NCBI GenBank assembly: GCA_019843655.1 | Contig: JACDQD010000004.1 | Coordinates: 25,245,872 to 25,309,871, forward strand | Source: Lethocerus indicus | Lineage: Eukaryota; Arthropoda; Insecta; Hemiptera; Belostomatidae | DNA: 64,000 nt | Direction of reading: 5' to 3' | Shown: positions 23,245 through 39,902 of the stretch, one piece after another | Layout: each line of letters begins with the position of its first letter | Position numbering within the stretch: position 1 is the first letter of the stretch | Position numbers and translations under genes: made by a program | The notes under the pieces: model-generated | What the model saw: the letters and a program-made list of their open reading frames with translations, nothing else | Database searches by the model: none | Told to the model about the DNA's origin: nothing

Positions 23245-26200
23245 ATTAGAGGCTGGAGAGGGTTCGGGCGGGACGGGATGCTCTCAGCCGAGTGCCAAGT
23301 TATGGGCGCTTCCCACTCCTCCCCTAACGCTCCTTCCTACACGGCCAACTTCAAACCGGGCACAACAAAACATAATTTCAATAATCGCCGCAGTTTCATT
23401 AGATTCTCGCTGGATTCCGAATTCTCTATCTCGACGCCTATTATTTTTATTCGATTGGCACAATCTCGCGTTATAAAAACATAATAAGCAGCCCGGTATA
23501 ACCGAAAATGAACCGTATAACACTGTCCCGTCATCGAATCCAGCATCGGGCGCCGATTAAAATGGCTACCGACGCGGTAACCGCAGCCTCGGCTGACCCA
23601 CATACGCCGTCCTACTTCTGTCCGAAAATTACGGTCCACGACTCTCCGGGGCGCGGGAATGCGTAATCTCCCGGGCGACGGGGCTAAAGAAATATTTGAA
23701 CCGTGCGTCATTTCGATTACCGGGGAAACGAAGAAGATAAATGGAACGTGAGGCGCGTGGAACGGGCTTCCCGAGCCCCTCTTATCGTCACAGCCTGCAC
23801 GAACTGGCCCCAGTCCAAATCGACAGAATGTATATGTATATTAATATTTTCCCGAGGAGGAAACGGGTAAAGAATAGCCACGCAGAAGTATAACGTTTAA
23901 TTGACAGACATAAATTTAAAATTTGGCCGCGAAAGGAGAGATAGGAAGAAGTAAAGAGAGAAAATGATTACAAACGAGTAAACACCATTTGAAATGATAG
24001 CGTTCGTTTGGAAATAAATAACAAAATTTACTCCAGTTGAGTAATCGTTAATGGGCCGAACCGAAAGAAACGTCTGCAGGCAAAGTGAGGTCAACAGGAT
24101 TCGGTCGGTGATGATACAATAACACTGTGAGAAAATGCGGCTGTAGTCTGTTAAATTGGCCGCGGTCACAACTTCTATAATTCAAGGACGAAGTAATCTT
24201 TGAGCCGACAGTGCCGGTTTATTCATTTCAGTGTGTATACGAAGCATAACTAACAGCGTGTTTTTCCCCTCATTATACTGGAAACTTAAGATTTACACGA
24301 GATCCGCAAGGAGCAATTAAAACTAGAAAGGAGCCATTTATATTCAGCACTCGGAAAATCTAGATTCCAACAAATTCCTTGGCAATCTCGAACAACGATT
24401 CGTGAAATTATTTTATCCATTCGTAAACCCACGAACTGAGCACCGGGGTTCAAAACTGCGAATATATATTAAATAGGTCGGTAAGTAGAAAGACAGCCCG
24501 AGGGTCCACTCCCCCTCGGGGTAGATCTGCAGAAGGAAGGGAGAGGTGACTGGTCGGACGGGTCAACAGTTCAACTCCCAGTTTCTTCGACCGGTCACGA
24601 CGCTCCAACAATAAAATTCATCCCGCTTAGTCACCGAACGGACACAACGGAGAACCGAAAATATCTACAATTCCGAGCTCAATGCTCAAATTATTATTCG
24701 GCCTATTTATATACAGACTTTCACCGTTTATACTGAAAATGTCATTTCCACTTTGACCACATTGCCTTAGTAAAACGCGTAGTCCAGACGAAATAATTAT
24801 TTAAACCATAATACGCGCCTGACGGACGCGAAATTAATAGAACTGTATTACACGTAAGGAGGATTAATTCGAATAATTTCGGTCTACTTTCTCTCGTTTT
24901 CTTGCCCTCTCGTCAGTTTGCTTTTTCCCCGTCTTACACACAGCTGTGAGCGAGAGAGGCCCGAACAAGGGCCCAATTTAGCGGCACCCGGCAGGCCCCG
25001 TGGAATGCAGAGCCCCTAATAGAATGAGAACGGGCCCTCACTGCGACACCAATCAGGCGCAGGCCACATAACCGGTATCAGACCACTTCCTACCGCCAGA
25101 CGGATATATAGGCCGACGCCTCTGCCCTTGTCCTTCCTGCCCAATCAAGCGAATCAACTGCACAGTCGGCTATATAAAACATTTCAAACCGGGCGAAATT
25201 TTAAAGGCGATATTCGGACTTCGATAAATTCCACGTCACTTTATAACACAATATAACTTTTCCCAATGGAATTAGACATTGTTTCAGCGACCGATAATCC
25301 CAGGTGCAACGCGCTCAACAGGTAACTGCAGTCTCGATGGACTACTCTAGACAGGTCCAGGTTTTCATTACCGGTAAATAGACTTTAAATATACGGTAAA
25401 TATATTCTGTCCGATTATACACGTTTTAGTATGGCGTAAACTCTCTCTCTTATTGCACGTCTATATTCGGTCTTGAGAGACACGCTGTATCGCATTTTAT
25501 TTAACATTCGGCCTCGTCCTCAAAATCACACAGGCCCGTTCGAGTGCCAGTCTTATGAGAGGAACAACAACATCCCACATTATTACTACGACTGATATTA
25601 CGTGCTCGGTGGAAACATTTTATAAGCCGATAATCCAACTTTGTTGACTATTATGGTAGAAAATACAGTTTTATACACCTTTAAGAAATTACCCAAATCT
25701 AAACATCAATAATTCTAGGTATACTAAAAAACATTTAAAATTGATTGAGTTGGCTGGCATCTGATAATGAAATCCGTGCAACCGGAAATGGGAAACGGAC
25801 TGTAATTTGAAAGGACTGGATACATTCAGCCAAGGTCGTCGGATAAAAAAACTTACGGAATGTTAATTATGAGAAAAATTGTTCGAAGTATTTGAAATTA
25901 TAAACAGAGTTAATGTTCATTGTTATTGCAGACTGGCAACCGCAAAAAAGGATTAGTCAGAAGGAGTTGATTCAATTGTTTAACATCAAATACAGTTAAT
26001 GCCACACAATTTAATTGTAATGAACTACATTTACTTAATTTAAACGCCCACACTTTCCTATTTCCGAGCACTGTTAAATAATTTTTATCTACACCGATTA
26101 TACTTTTTGTTTGTACACACCGCTTGAGAAAGAACAGACCGCAGAAGCTCCTATTTCGGGAGCGAGATAATTACGCAGGAACCGCTAATGTTAATAGGTT

Positions 26201-27820
26201 TCTAAATTCTGATGTTTAAGTGAAGCTGCCGAACATCAGAGTTTCAGAACTACAGTATTCAGAAGCTCAGGCATGTTAGGATACAGTTAGAAGACAGTTA
26301 CTGTTACGGTCATCAGTTTAACGACGGAGAAAGTTCCATATAACGGGATTTGAGTACCGTTTTACAAACTGCTGTATTATACCCGGCCAAACATTCGCAG
26401 ATATATTCATAACCAAGTCTGATGACACGAAAATTAATTAGTCCGCCTGTATTTGTCGATACCACGTTTTGTTTTAATAATTAATCCGTCAGGGTTTAAT
26501 CCAGAATATTTTTGTGTTTTCGAGGACATTTTAATTTGTCGAGTTTTATTCCACACGCTGTTATTTAACGAGTTTATCTTTTCTGTGATGAAATTGGAAG
26601 TTTATCTGGCGGCTATTTAGGATGAGTGGGGAGACGTAGTTCCAATAACAGGAGCCCCAAGAGGCAATATTCTCCTCCATTGCCACATCACCATTACACA
26701 TTATCGGCCTTCGTAGTGATAAATATAGGACAGTCAGCAGAGATAGCTTACCGGATAAGAAAATTCTATAAATGACAATTATCGTGTATCGTTCAGGACA
26801 CGAGTCGAGAACTTGGGTCTCGAACTCGGGTGGCAATCGAGGAGTGGACAAGTTACCGGATGTTGTTTAAGCCAGCGAATGGTGGACAGTCGATGCTAAT
26901 AAAGTTATGACTCAGGCCACGGTGTTCTCTCTGCAGTCGGGAATCGAGCGATGACGCAAACCGCTCCCAGACCGACTCAATCTGCCGGGACGTTGCGAAA
27001 CCGGGTGCCCGGAGCGAACCGCGTACCTAGCAGCAGAGTGCCCGCCCGACCTAACCGCAAACACATTCTCAACCCGACGCCACAAATAACTCAATTAGCC
27101 TGTCCATTATAGAGGCAGATCATTCCCAACCAGCGCTTATTTTAAAATATCGCTCCTACCCTAACCCGGAAATTTATCCTTCGGTAAATATGAAATGTCA
27201 TCACAAGGTGTAAAGAATATCGACACAAGTAATGGATAGCATTGTCCATAAACATGGCGGCCGGCCAAATACGGTCCAAGGCCAACACTAAAGCGCTAAA
27301 GCACGCACTATAGCGCTGATGCAACTGTGTACCCGATCCGTCTGAAAAACTCAAATGTCGTTTTCTGAACGTTAAGCTTCGACGCGATTAAAGTATTAAT
27401 CCGCCGTCGCGGAGCGGAGACTTTGGAGCACAATATCGGAGCGTTCCGATTTCAACGGTCACTGTACCGTAAACGCGAGCGGCCAACTGTGGTTCCGCGT
27501 GTTGCGCGCACGACGAATGAAACCTAATGAATTCTGGCGCTCTACCTATTTATGATTCATGGCAAGAAACTCACTCGTCATATGTCGCAAGCCAGACACT
27601 TTCTCGATTCTGGGTCGAATAAACCGTCCAGCATCACTACGTATCGCCGATTAGAACTGCCTCGCCGGGCCGGATCAGCAATGACTGCCGAGGAGGAGAC
27701 GTGCGGGCCAACTTATCCTTATTGCACTCCGTGGGGCGTACAACACAACACTCGACTGAAGTTTTTTAATTCTTGCGCATCGAAAACACAACGAAGTCGT
27801 TGTGCAACTCCTCGAACATG
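23245..27820. other. Gene-empty, partly AT-rich stretch
   Basis: AT-rich from about 25600 to 26600. A CCAAT at 25141-25145 lies 30 bp before TATATAAA at 25171-25178 on the plus strand, which resembles a core promoter but is followed by no recognisable exon. Nothing else was seen. Confidence 0.4.
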
Positions 27821-27821
27821 A

Positions 27822-28078
27822 ATGAGGGTGGAAGGGGAAACCGGAGAGAGAATGAGAGGCGGAGAGAGGAGAATTGTCGGGAAAGCTGGACGGAGAGAGA
27901 AATAGAGAGAGGCCACGAGAGACAGGATCCGCATCCTTCGGTGAGTGCGCGTACGGGCCAGCGCCAGTGCTTGCGGGCGACAAACAGGTTTAGGAGAGAA
28001 ATATCCTTAGGAGGCGGAGAGAGAGAGAGAACCGGTGAGAGGGAATGAGAGAGAGAGAGAGGGAGAGAAGGAAACGAC
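27822..28078. repeat. Imperfect GA-rich purine block
   Basis: The plus strand is strongly purine-rich, with many GAGA runs broken by short mixed segments; the densest parts are 27840-27930 and 28011-28070. Long frames on both strands across it are by-products of the repeat. Such GAGA blocks can bind GAGA factor in insects. Confidence 0.75.
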
Positions 28079-28079
28079 C

Positions 28080-29860
28080 GAATAGGGAGGGGAGTAGTCG
28101 GACCATTTGTATGCTCTCCATGACCATAACAGAGAGAAACAGAGGGCCTCCAAAGAATCCCAGGCACAAATTATCAGCCGACCATCGTATGAGCGTTACG
28201 GGCCATCAATCGCGAAAAGTAAATCGCTTAAAGTTTAGCGGCCTTAACATTTTAAGTACCAACAAACTAGCCGATTAAAAACGCAGCGCATAACGCAACG
28301 ACCGTTCGCCCGCAGCACCTGTCGGCGGCGTTGCGTCATACGCGATGACCTTACATTGTGACTTTTATCGAGTTTAGTCATACTCTCCGGTCAAAAGCGA
28401 ACAGCACAACTTCTGCATAATTCATGCAGGGTTTCCTGGCTTCCTCCAGGGACCCACGCCCGACAATAGAATTTTACATCGCTTATTTACCCGTTTCGTT
28501 TTTTACGTTATAACATCTGTTCCACGGGAGGGGGATTATTTTTTGGAACGACAGGTTTGGAACACTTAAAATTGCTTGGCACGACAATATCTTACAACCG
28601 CTTGATACTAATACATTGCCTATCGTCTTCTTTTCCGCCGCTTCACATTTTTAGAAAGTGCTACAGTAAGGAAAAGCAACTGGAAGAAGTTTAACAAATT
28701 AGAAACTTCGTGAAGAGTAGTTCCGAAGCTATAGAACGGAGGAATCGTTCTGACGATAACGAAACCATCGTGGGCCGCGCGCTGTGTAATATAACCTCGG
28801 GGCGGCAGAGGAAGGGCGTGAAAAAAAGAACGGAGGAAATTGTACTTCCTTCCAAGGGGGAGAAGCAGGTGTGTTTCTGCCGCCCAGGAAATCGTTACAT
28901 ACCAGTTTCATTTCCGAGAGGAAAAAACAGCGTACAAACATGCGGGGGCAGTACACATAACTCGGAATAAAGTGCAAATTATATGGGTAAACGACCCGCC
29001 GAACGGTGAAAGACACTGGCCGGAAGTTGGGTGATGCGTGTCGGTTAACAGCTTTTCTAGCGACCGGGCCGGCATCGGGACACCGTCTCCACGGGAAAAT
29101 TGGTTATAAGACATTAATTATCGAAAGGAGGATGAATCCGGTCTGCAAAAACTGGACTCGCATTAGGAGATTAAATTAAGTTAACCGCGAACAGGCTGTT
29201 CCTGTCCTCGAAACGGTATGCCTTCACTTCGCTATATCCGGGCCTTCGAGTTATAACACGCAGATACCTTTATTATTTCTTCGTGGTAATTTGAAAAACA
29301 ATCGCCGTGAGAAAAATTGAAGCTACGAAATATAAAAGGAAGCTACAACAAGGATAAATTGGACAATATAAATCGGATTCGGCGAGGCGTAGAAAAACGC
29401 CGTTGCGATATTAAAATTTAATTTAATACGCCGCCACCTCGCAATTTGAAGTCATTAGAGGAGACGGCGATCGCATAATAAAACTGTACGATCGCTACGA
29501 TTAAAAGCTTCGGCATCAATCCGTCTTATGAAAAACTGGTCCGCGAAACCCGTCTGTAGAGTCGTTATAAAGGGAGAAAATATTGCTCTCTGCAAAGTTC
29601 CCGGCTTTAGCACAAGATCGCTGTTGGTGTTAACGCCGTAAACTGCAGTACAAATCTTCACACCGGAATAACCGGGTCCCGTAAATAGTTTCAACGCTCT
29701 CATCTGCGAAATGTAAGGTTCGAGAGGTCCGAATAAAGCCGTAAGCGGTGTAATAAGCGGGATTGGGATGTGCTCTATTCGCCAGAAGAGGGTCGGGCGA
29801 GGCGGTCGGCGTTAGCAATCGGTTTTAACCTTGACCTAAGAGCGAGGAGGAGAGAAGTCT
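28080..29860. other. Gene-empty stretch
   Basis: Mixed composition with only short frames. I see no exon, RNA gene or repeat of note. Confidence 0.45.
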
Positions 29861-29861
29861 G

Positions 29862-32420
<2,559 letters not shown>

Positions 32421-32458
<38 letters not shown>
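32421..32458. repeat. (GA)19 microsatellite
   Basis: A perfect GA tract of 38 nt in non-coding sequence. Confidence 0.95.
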
Positions 32459-32459
<1 letters not shown>

Positions 32460-32460
<1 letters not shown>

Positions 32461-35400
32461 AACTAAGATGGTGGGAGAGAAGGGACCGTCGTCGTTTAGA
32501 GGCTCCTGACCACGCACGCCCACGCCCCATGCGTTATTACATTCTGCATATCGGGCCAATTAACAGCGTCCTGTTCACATTGAAGATTAAAACCACTATT
32601 ATAATTTCTGACCAGTAAAATTAATCCCACTTCAAAGGTAATTCTGAACTCATGACTCATGAATTTTGGAACGTAACCGCCCATATTTTCATTTATAAAG
32701 CCGCTGCTGACCGCTCCATGCGACTGGCGGCGGTTTGGAAAAACGGCAGGTGCACGTAGGAGGGGAAAATAAATTCGGTGGTTATTCAACGACTCAAACG
32801 AACAAAGAAGCACAGTTGAAAAATACTTTAAATTCCATTTAAAAATTGCATTGACATAAGACCGAGGGATTTCAAAGGCGTCTGTAAAATCCGTACTGAA
32901 ATAAAATCGAGCTTTCAAGGGGAAATGACGAAATGACGAGGAATGCTCGGAGTCCATAATCTGGGCGCATAAAAACATGGTAGAAAGAATTATCTCCTGC
33001 CGCTGAACACGTTCCTTCCGGTGCGGAATGTCCGCATTGTAATGTAAAAAAGAGCGCGCCGGGGACCTCCATTCTACACAACAAAAGGCCGACCTTGTCT
33101 CGTTCCATCATCACTGCGTAGATGGAATCCAATTTGCATGAAAAGTTCAGCGGCGGGGATCTCACACCGGAGCAATTAACAGCAGGTCTGTTTATAAAAA
33201 TATATTGTTCTTGTAACAACGGCAACAGAACAATTTCGCGAAGAAATACGACACTTTAGCCAGAAGAAGAAATTCAGTGGAGTTGGGTCTGCGTAAGAGG
33301 ATTAACGGGCGGTGAGGTCTGAAACCTAACCCTTTTCCATTCCGAGCTTCAGTCACAAGTAGGAAATCATTGATAGCCGCAGGAATTGCCGCAAGGCCTG
33401 TATCGGTTTCCGAGTACAATTCAGGAGATCGACAAAAATTAATTTTCATGCGTAATAAGGAAATTACAGAATGTTTGTTCCTTTTTTTATGAGTCAGAAC
33501 AAATTCCCGTATATTTATCCCCGTATATATACAGGTTGGTGGCCGCTCGCCGAATATCCTGCATATTTTTTCAAACGAAAATGAACGAAATGTACCGATA
33601 AAAACAGTAGGCGATGGGGTCAGAAAATCTTATCCATCTATCGAAAATCACAGGTCACAGGATTCAATATCATCAGAAAACTGTACGAACGTGAGATGAA
33701 ATATATTTAATTTGTGGGAGGGCGGTAAGAGCGATGACATCGATTCGTATAAACAGGCGCGTCGCTACAAATAAATCGAATGGCCACACACGCTACCCGA
33801 CTGCCAGTGCCAGCCGACGTCCTGCCCCCAATAAACATGTTCCCCAGACACGCAATACCCCACCACCCAGTGTCTCTATGTCAAAACGAATAGCGCTTCC
33901 CTAATTCCATACCTCATCTCCTTCTTTTTTCCCCTTTCTTTCGATTTAATTGAGTCCGCATATACGAAATATACAGCTCGGGTACCATCCCGGCCGAGTT
34001 AACCGAAACGGTAGGATAAATGCCGATTTAACGTCGGTCTTAAACACATTCATTGACCTTATTACCAGACTTGGGTTGATATTCCATTTATTTTAAAACG
34101 TAACGCAAATAATATTAAAAAAAATCGCACTTACGGGATTTATTTACGGGCCCTCTTCGGAGATGAGCCTACGCGAGTGCACGCGCACAGAGCCCCCGTA
34201 CTGGGCCCTAGGAACAAATTATTAAGAAACGCAGGGGGAGGGCCCCTCCTCCTCCTTACCGAAACGAGAACCTTAATCACGACTAACGGTCAGGACGTGA
34301 GCCGCAGGCCCACTACTCACGATTTGCGAGCCCGGAACAGGGCACGCATTTCGTGAAATATCAAAACGGTTTTATTTTTTTTTTTACGAAGGAAGGACCC
34401 GATTCGCTCCCGTATTCCGGCGAAAATATGAAAGTTTTTTCCTGTTGTAGAGAAAAGATTTCAGATTCCATTCTTGTAATTAGAATTAGGAATCGGAAAA
34501 AAAGGCAGAAATAACTTGTTTCGTAAAAAAAAGAGAAGAACGGCTGTCGGGTCATTGCTCCCCATTACTATTCCTCGGTTGTTGGTTCACTCCGAGTGAG
34601 CCATTTAACAGTTAATTTTCTTAGCTCGGAAGAACTCGGCTATTATCCGCTCGTATCGCCTTCCACCATTTAAAACGCTCCCTTCCTTGTTTCTGGACAA
34701 AAGAGGGCTGGCCGCCGATAAATTTTCTAAAAATAGGAAGGGCCCTTATCTGTTAATTTAGGGCCGATTATACGTGAAGGGCTACTTAAATCCACGACGG
34801 CCAGCAATAAACGTGGCCCATAAAAGGAGGGAAGCCCACTCGACCGAATTGTTCCTTTTATTGCCGCTCCCACGGACGAGACTTACGAGTCATGAGAACC
34901 TTTTCAAGATGTAAAATCCGAATACGTTACACGAAGCGATCAATTACTTTTATTGGAATATCTAATTAACAGTTTGTGCGAAAACAATTGCGTTCTGCAA
35001 ATCCCTGAGAACTTGACATTCCGCATTGTTCAGGGATCCTGACGAATGGCTGAAATGAGTTTTAAAGATGCGAAGGTTAATTTATATCTTATAACGGAGG
35101 ATGCGTTATATAATGGGAGAAGTTATAGAAGCAGTTAATAACCTAGTCCCAGTGGACTAAAATAAAGGAGAATAAATAAGCTCTTTACTGCCTGTAAGTT
35201 CAAAATTTTACTTGTTTTTCGAGATTTATCAGATCTGGAGAACATTCAAGATTCCTACAGTGTCCGTCTTGCATCTCTTCGATTATCACACAACAGCAAT
35301 TCAACTTCCTCGGCGCCGTTTATTCAGAAGTCCTAAAAGGGGACCCGAGTTCAAGATAAACACGGAGGATCCTCGGAACGAGGACATTTATCAATATACT

Positions 35401-36480
35401 TGGCACGTAGAACGTAAAATGTACGCGAGATCCGCTCGAAGTCGTCTCGGCTCTAATCTATAAATTAAACTGCAGCAATATAGAGCGGCAGCGTTGTGAC
35501 CGTGTTAAACAGTGATCCGCTCTGCGTTTATATTGGAGAGAAGGTTGAATAAATAAATAATACCGGCCGAGAATAGACCCGATTAGGCACCCGCCCGCTC
35601 TTCGGGCGTCCTACCGTCTGTAATTTTATCGCGGAGTTTTGGTTTTAACCGAACCGTGAAATAACTCTTTTAAAACGGCGCCCATCAAGAAAATACCGTC
35701 GGAATGTTGATCCGGACCACAAGAAGTTTCGTGAACTCATTCGACGCATTCTCGACATAATACGGTTAGGATATCCTTGGATTCAACTAATCGCGGCCGA
35801 TATTATCGCCGTATATCGGGGCGAAACAGCGGAGGTTAAAAATAAGGCGGGTCAAGTATGGAGGCGCAGTCGGTGTTTGGAGGGGCGGTGAAGGCGGCGA
35901 AGGAGGGTCGTGGCCGGAGCTCTTATCGGTGCCCATTATCTCTAAGAACGATTCATCGGCAGAGTTCTCTCACCAACGTCCGTGACTTACACGGGATTCG
36001 AGGCGGCCCCCATTCCAACCGCTCGTACGAAACGGGCCGCCGCTGTTCCCTACTACTGGCGACCCTTACGCACAAACACACTATTTGAATTTACAATTTG
36101 TCCGGAAATAACCCCTAAAAAACTCCCGAAAACGAACTCCGGAGTCATCCCGAGACCTTCCGCTATAGTTTAAATTATATTGACTACTGCCTAATGACTG
36201 AAGAAACCTTGGAGTCGGGTGGCAATTAAATGAGTGACCCGGTAACGCCGGGTCAAAAGCCGGGACCGACCCCAATACCCGGAAGAATTTCCGCGACGGT
36301 GATTAAACCGAGAGCCTTACAAATAAGGTTAATAGAATTGAGCCTTTATAGGCCTCCTGCAAAGAGCAAGAGGCGAGCCTATGGAGCTTGTAACTAGCAG
36401 AACGTTCAGCCCAGTCGCTCAAAACAGCACATTCTCTTTCTTAAGTACGTTCGAAATGTAAATTATGATAGAGTCGGATT
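32460..36480. other. Gene-empty stretch
   Basis: Mixed composition, including a T11 run near 34376-34386. No exon, RNA gene or element was recognised. Confidence 0.45.
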
Positions 36481-36486
36481 TCTCGC

Positions 36487-36533
36487 CACGTGTTGCATCA
36501 GCGTTCCCGGCAGACAGTGAGTCACTCACTGTC
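36487..36533. promoter_or_regulatory. E-box plus AP-1-containing palindrome
   Basis: CACGTG lies at 36487-36492. From 36513 to 36533 there is a 21-nt perfect palindrome with a single central C: arms GACAGTGAGT and ACTCACTGTC. Its centre contains TGAGTCA (36518-36524), the exact AP-1 site. The clustering of a bHLH site and a bZIP site within 50 bp suggests an enhancer fragment, but no target gene is visible. Confidence 0.35.
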
Positions 36534-36539
36534 GCGAAT

Positions 36540-39500
36540 AAAACTCAGAGCGGAAGTATTTGACGGCTGGACGGAATCGAGTGAATTGCCAGAAGGTCAG
36601 GAAAAAGACTAGAAATACACTGTTTTCCTGCCGGATACTCAGCCGGTCAGCCGACCGGCGTTGGTCACTTTATTGTCGGAGGATACGGCGACATAGAAGA
36701 TTAACGATTTTCATTCATTCGAGAAATAATAGAGCACTCTCGAACCATGAATTCACTCAGTTTAATTCTAACCGCCGGGTTAAGGTCGATCCTTCGTCAG
36801 CCATTTTTTATAAGAGGCGTTGTATCCTGATACAGTGGCGGTCGCCAAAAAAGATATCCCGACTCGCTATTGTAAAAATATTCGAAAAGGGCGACAAGAA
36901 AGGTATTCCGAAAATACGGCCTCGTCCATTAAATCCGAATTCGAGAAAGGCCGTATACACAACACACAACTCATCTCGGTCGAAGGACTTTCAGAAAACG
37001 AGCAGAAGAAGAGAAAGGAATATCTAAGACGCGACAAAAAAACAAAAAAAACAAGAGGGACCGGAGGAGAGGTGAAAGCGGCCACGTGAGAGGGGAAGGG
37101 AAGGGAAGGGAGAGCCATGATTCAGCGGGCCGGGCATAATGTCAGTCATTAAAAGGAAGGAGACAAACTGGTTTTGTGGCCGGCCAAGGTTGCGCCCGGG
37201 TCGGCGGCACCCCACGACCGGTTCTCCCCCCGGCCCCAACATCACACACAATCACTCTCCCGTTGTCCCTCTCTTTTTGTCTACCTCCGATCCGTCTTAC
37301 TCCAATCCCTATAGACAGCCCTTCCTCCACCTCCATCTCCACCTCCACCTCCACCTCGCCCCGCCTTCCACAATTCACGTCCCGGTCACTTTACCTCCCC
37401 CGGCTTTCCAGTCTACCCACCACCCCACGGACCACTTTACGGGCCCAAAATACTCGGTAACCGGTCGGCTACCAGTGACTCACTTGAGGAAATTCATCTG
37501 CCCCCACCGAAGTATACGGAATGTATAATACGAAATTATGATATTAATTCGCGTACAGCCCAGGTAACGATACTACTCTCGTCTCCTGCGGACTATTGGG
37601 GCGGGTTAAGTAAGGGCCCGGATGCTCTCCCTGGTACGGTTTTCACCCCACCGGCCGGTGTTAGTTCACACGAGTTTTTGCACGGCTCGACGGGCGGCCG
37701 GTGGCCATCTATTACCCCTCGTGGCCCTCCTCTAGGGTTCACACGCACGGAGAGAACAAGTGCCTCCCTCGATGTTAAGGACAGGCCTCCTTTCCGAAAA
37801 AAACCTGGATGAATCGGGTGTCCCGATACAGTGACACGCTTTCCAATATAAAATCCATAATCTAGGCGATGCTAGATCGTACAAAGGTATTACTTTCAAA
37901 TGCAAAAATGTGTCATATTACCGGCGCCATCGGGTAATGCCCGGTAGAAGTGCTTTTAACTTCTTCGAAGGGGAAATTTTCCGATTGCGTGCTGGAGAAA
38001 CACCGCTTCCGGGAGTAGTGGCGAATTGGGAATCCCGAAATGTTGTCTGGTCCAAGAAGGCTTGGGGGAGGACTTCGCTAGAAAAATGTCGACGAGCGAT
38101 AAGTCACGGCAGGTTCGCGCCGATAAGACGCCCACCGCTCGCCGCTAATTGCCTCCGTTCTTTCAGTAACGCTAAAAAAACCTCCTATAAGACTATCCGT
38201 TACCTTTCACGACCGGACAGAGTCAGACGCCCAGATAAGGGCACGTTGTGAGCCGCCCGCTTTCTGGACGAGTCCAACAAGCAGCCTCGTTAAAAAAAAT
38301 ATTTACAAAAATACCGTCGAAAAAACTGACGTCGCAGTCAGGAATAAAAAATTTGCCGGAAAATTAGCAATTCATGCGGAAACCACTCAACGACCGATGA
38401 CAAAAGGAAAGAAGCTAGAGCTGAAGAAAGCATAAAATACGGTAACACTTGAGATAACCATCATTCTTGCGTTTTAGAAACGACTGTATTATACAAGTCT
38501 TCACTTAAACCCGGCCAACAGTAACCTCGTATTACTATACTATCATAGTATTGGCCGACTGCTAATGAAGACTATTAAGGCCAAATTGCGAAGTGGAGAT
38601 AGAAAGTCGCAAGGAGTGATTCCAATCCAAACTTTCGTGGACAACGGGAGAAAAATCTAAAATCGATTCCAAAATCGAAAAACGGAATCGAGTAACGTAA
38701 ATCGTTATGGGCGTATTGTTAAACTGACGCAGCTGTTGGATATGTATGTAAACAAAGGGTTATGGGCCCATTGCCAAGTAACGTAATCCGACTGCGTACA
38801 CTGAGGCAGTTAGCTAATTGTTGTCACACTTATAAATAGCGCCGTCGTCTTTACTTATATTAAGCAGGAAAGCGGGGGGTGGGGGCGGTACCAGTGCGAC
38901 ACCCACGAAAACGCAAATAATCTGGGCAAATATTGCTGGCACAACCCGCGCTCTTAACCCTCCTCCGACTCCCCCCACACTAGGGGGCTATGCGCTCATC
39001 GACCCTCTAGAAATTACATTTAAACCGGGGAATTTCTGAGTAGAGTTTTGAATAGTACGGCCCTGGCGAATCATTTCCGATGCAAAAACAACGTGGCGCA
39101 AAGACTGTCTCAATACCTTTTGGTTTGAACATTGCGAATAGCACAAGACGGGGGTCTTTCTAATCTTTCTAATAATTAGTACGATTTTTATTTCAAAGAA
39201 AGTTCGGCCCATCACCGGAATTCATCAGTTTAGCACTCTAATTCTGTTCTAATTTAATAATTGTAGAAGTAAATTAGGGAGTTTAATAATAAGTCATGCT
39301 ATAATTGTAAGGATCTTACGGATGTCAGTCTATTTGAGGGTGACTAGTCATGAAATCAGACCCCATAGGATAAAGCCCGATAATCAACAACAACCATACC
39401 ACCGAGATCTAATTTCGTTAACGGCCACGATTAGACGGCAGTGGACGTCGGCCAGCCGCCACGGTCCATTCCCATAGTCACGCCTCTCCAATAAGAAAGG

Positions 39501-39849
39501 CCTCAGGAAATGTAACGAGCCACACCTCTTTTCAGGCATGAGGCAACAAAGCAGGGAACCCCTGCCACAATACAGCAGGCAAAAGCGTCACCCGGCTGGT
39601 AGAAAACAATTTAGTGTAGACACACTAAAACTCAACCCACTCTCGGTTTACCTACCTCAGCTACCGCAGACCCGATACGGCGGATAAATGTTATCTGAAT
39701 CTGTTCTAAGAACTCGTACGTGTATTAAAATAATGAGCAACACTCTACTTAGCACATCTTTAAGAGATTCCGTTTTCTGCAGTATGCATACAGTGAGTTA
39801 GTAAAGTCAAGGGTTCAAACATGCCACTGAATTTAGCCTAAGAGACAAA
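36540..39849. other. Gene-empty stretch with a hexamer repeat
   Basis: It includes five CTCCAC/CTCCAT units at 37325-37354 and a 7-bp palindrome with one central base at 38537-38551. Frames over 100 codons exist (37139-37528 and 37910-38251, plus strand), but their translations look random or Pro-rich and lack splice support, so they are not called. Confidence 0.4.
37325..37354 (+). repeat. (CTCCAC)5 hexanucleotide repeat
   Basis: Five hexamer units, one with T in place of the last C, lie within a pyrimidine-rich patch. Confidence 0.85.

Positions 39850-39899
<50 letters not shown>
39850..39899. repeat. (CT)n microsatellite with one interruption
   Basis: Fifty nt of CT with a single extra T near 39870. 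Confidence 0.95.

Positions 39900-39902
<3 letters not shown>

Noticed and set aside
25141..25178. CCAAT and TATATAAA 30 bp apart
   Set aside because: As a gene start: no initiator and no coding exon follow on the plus strand. Recorded only within the region note.
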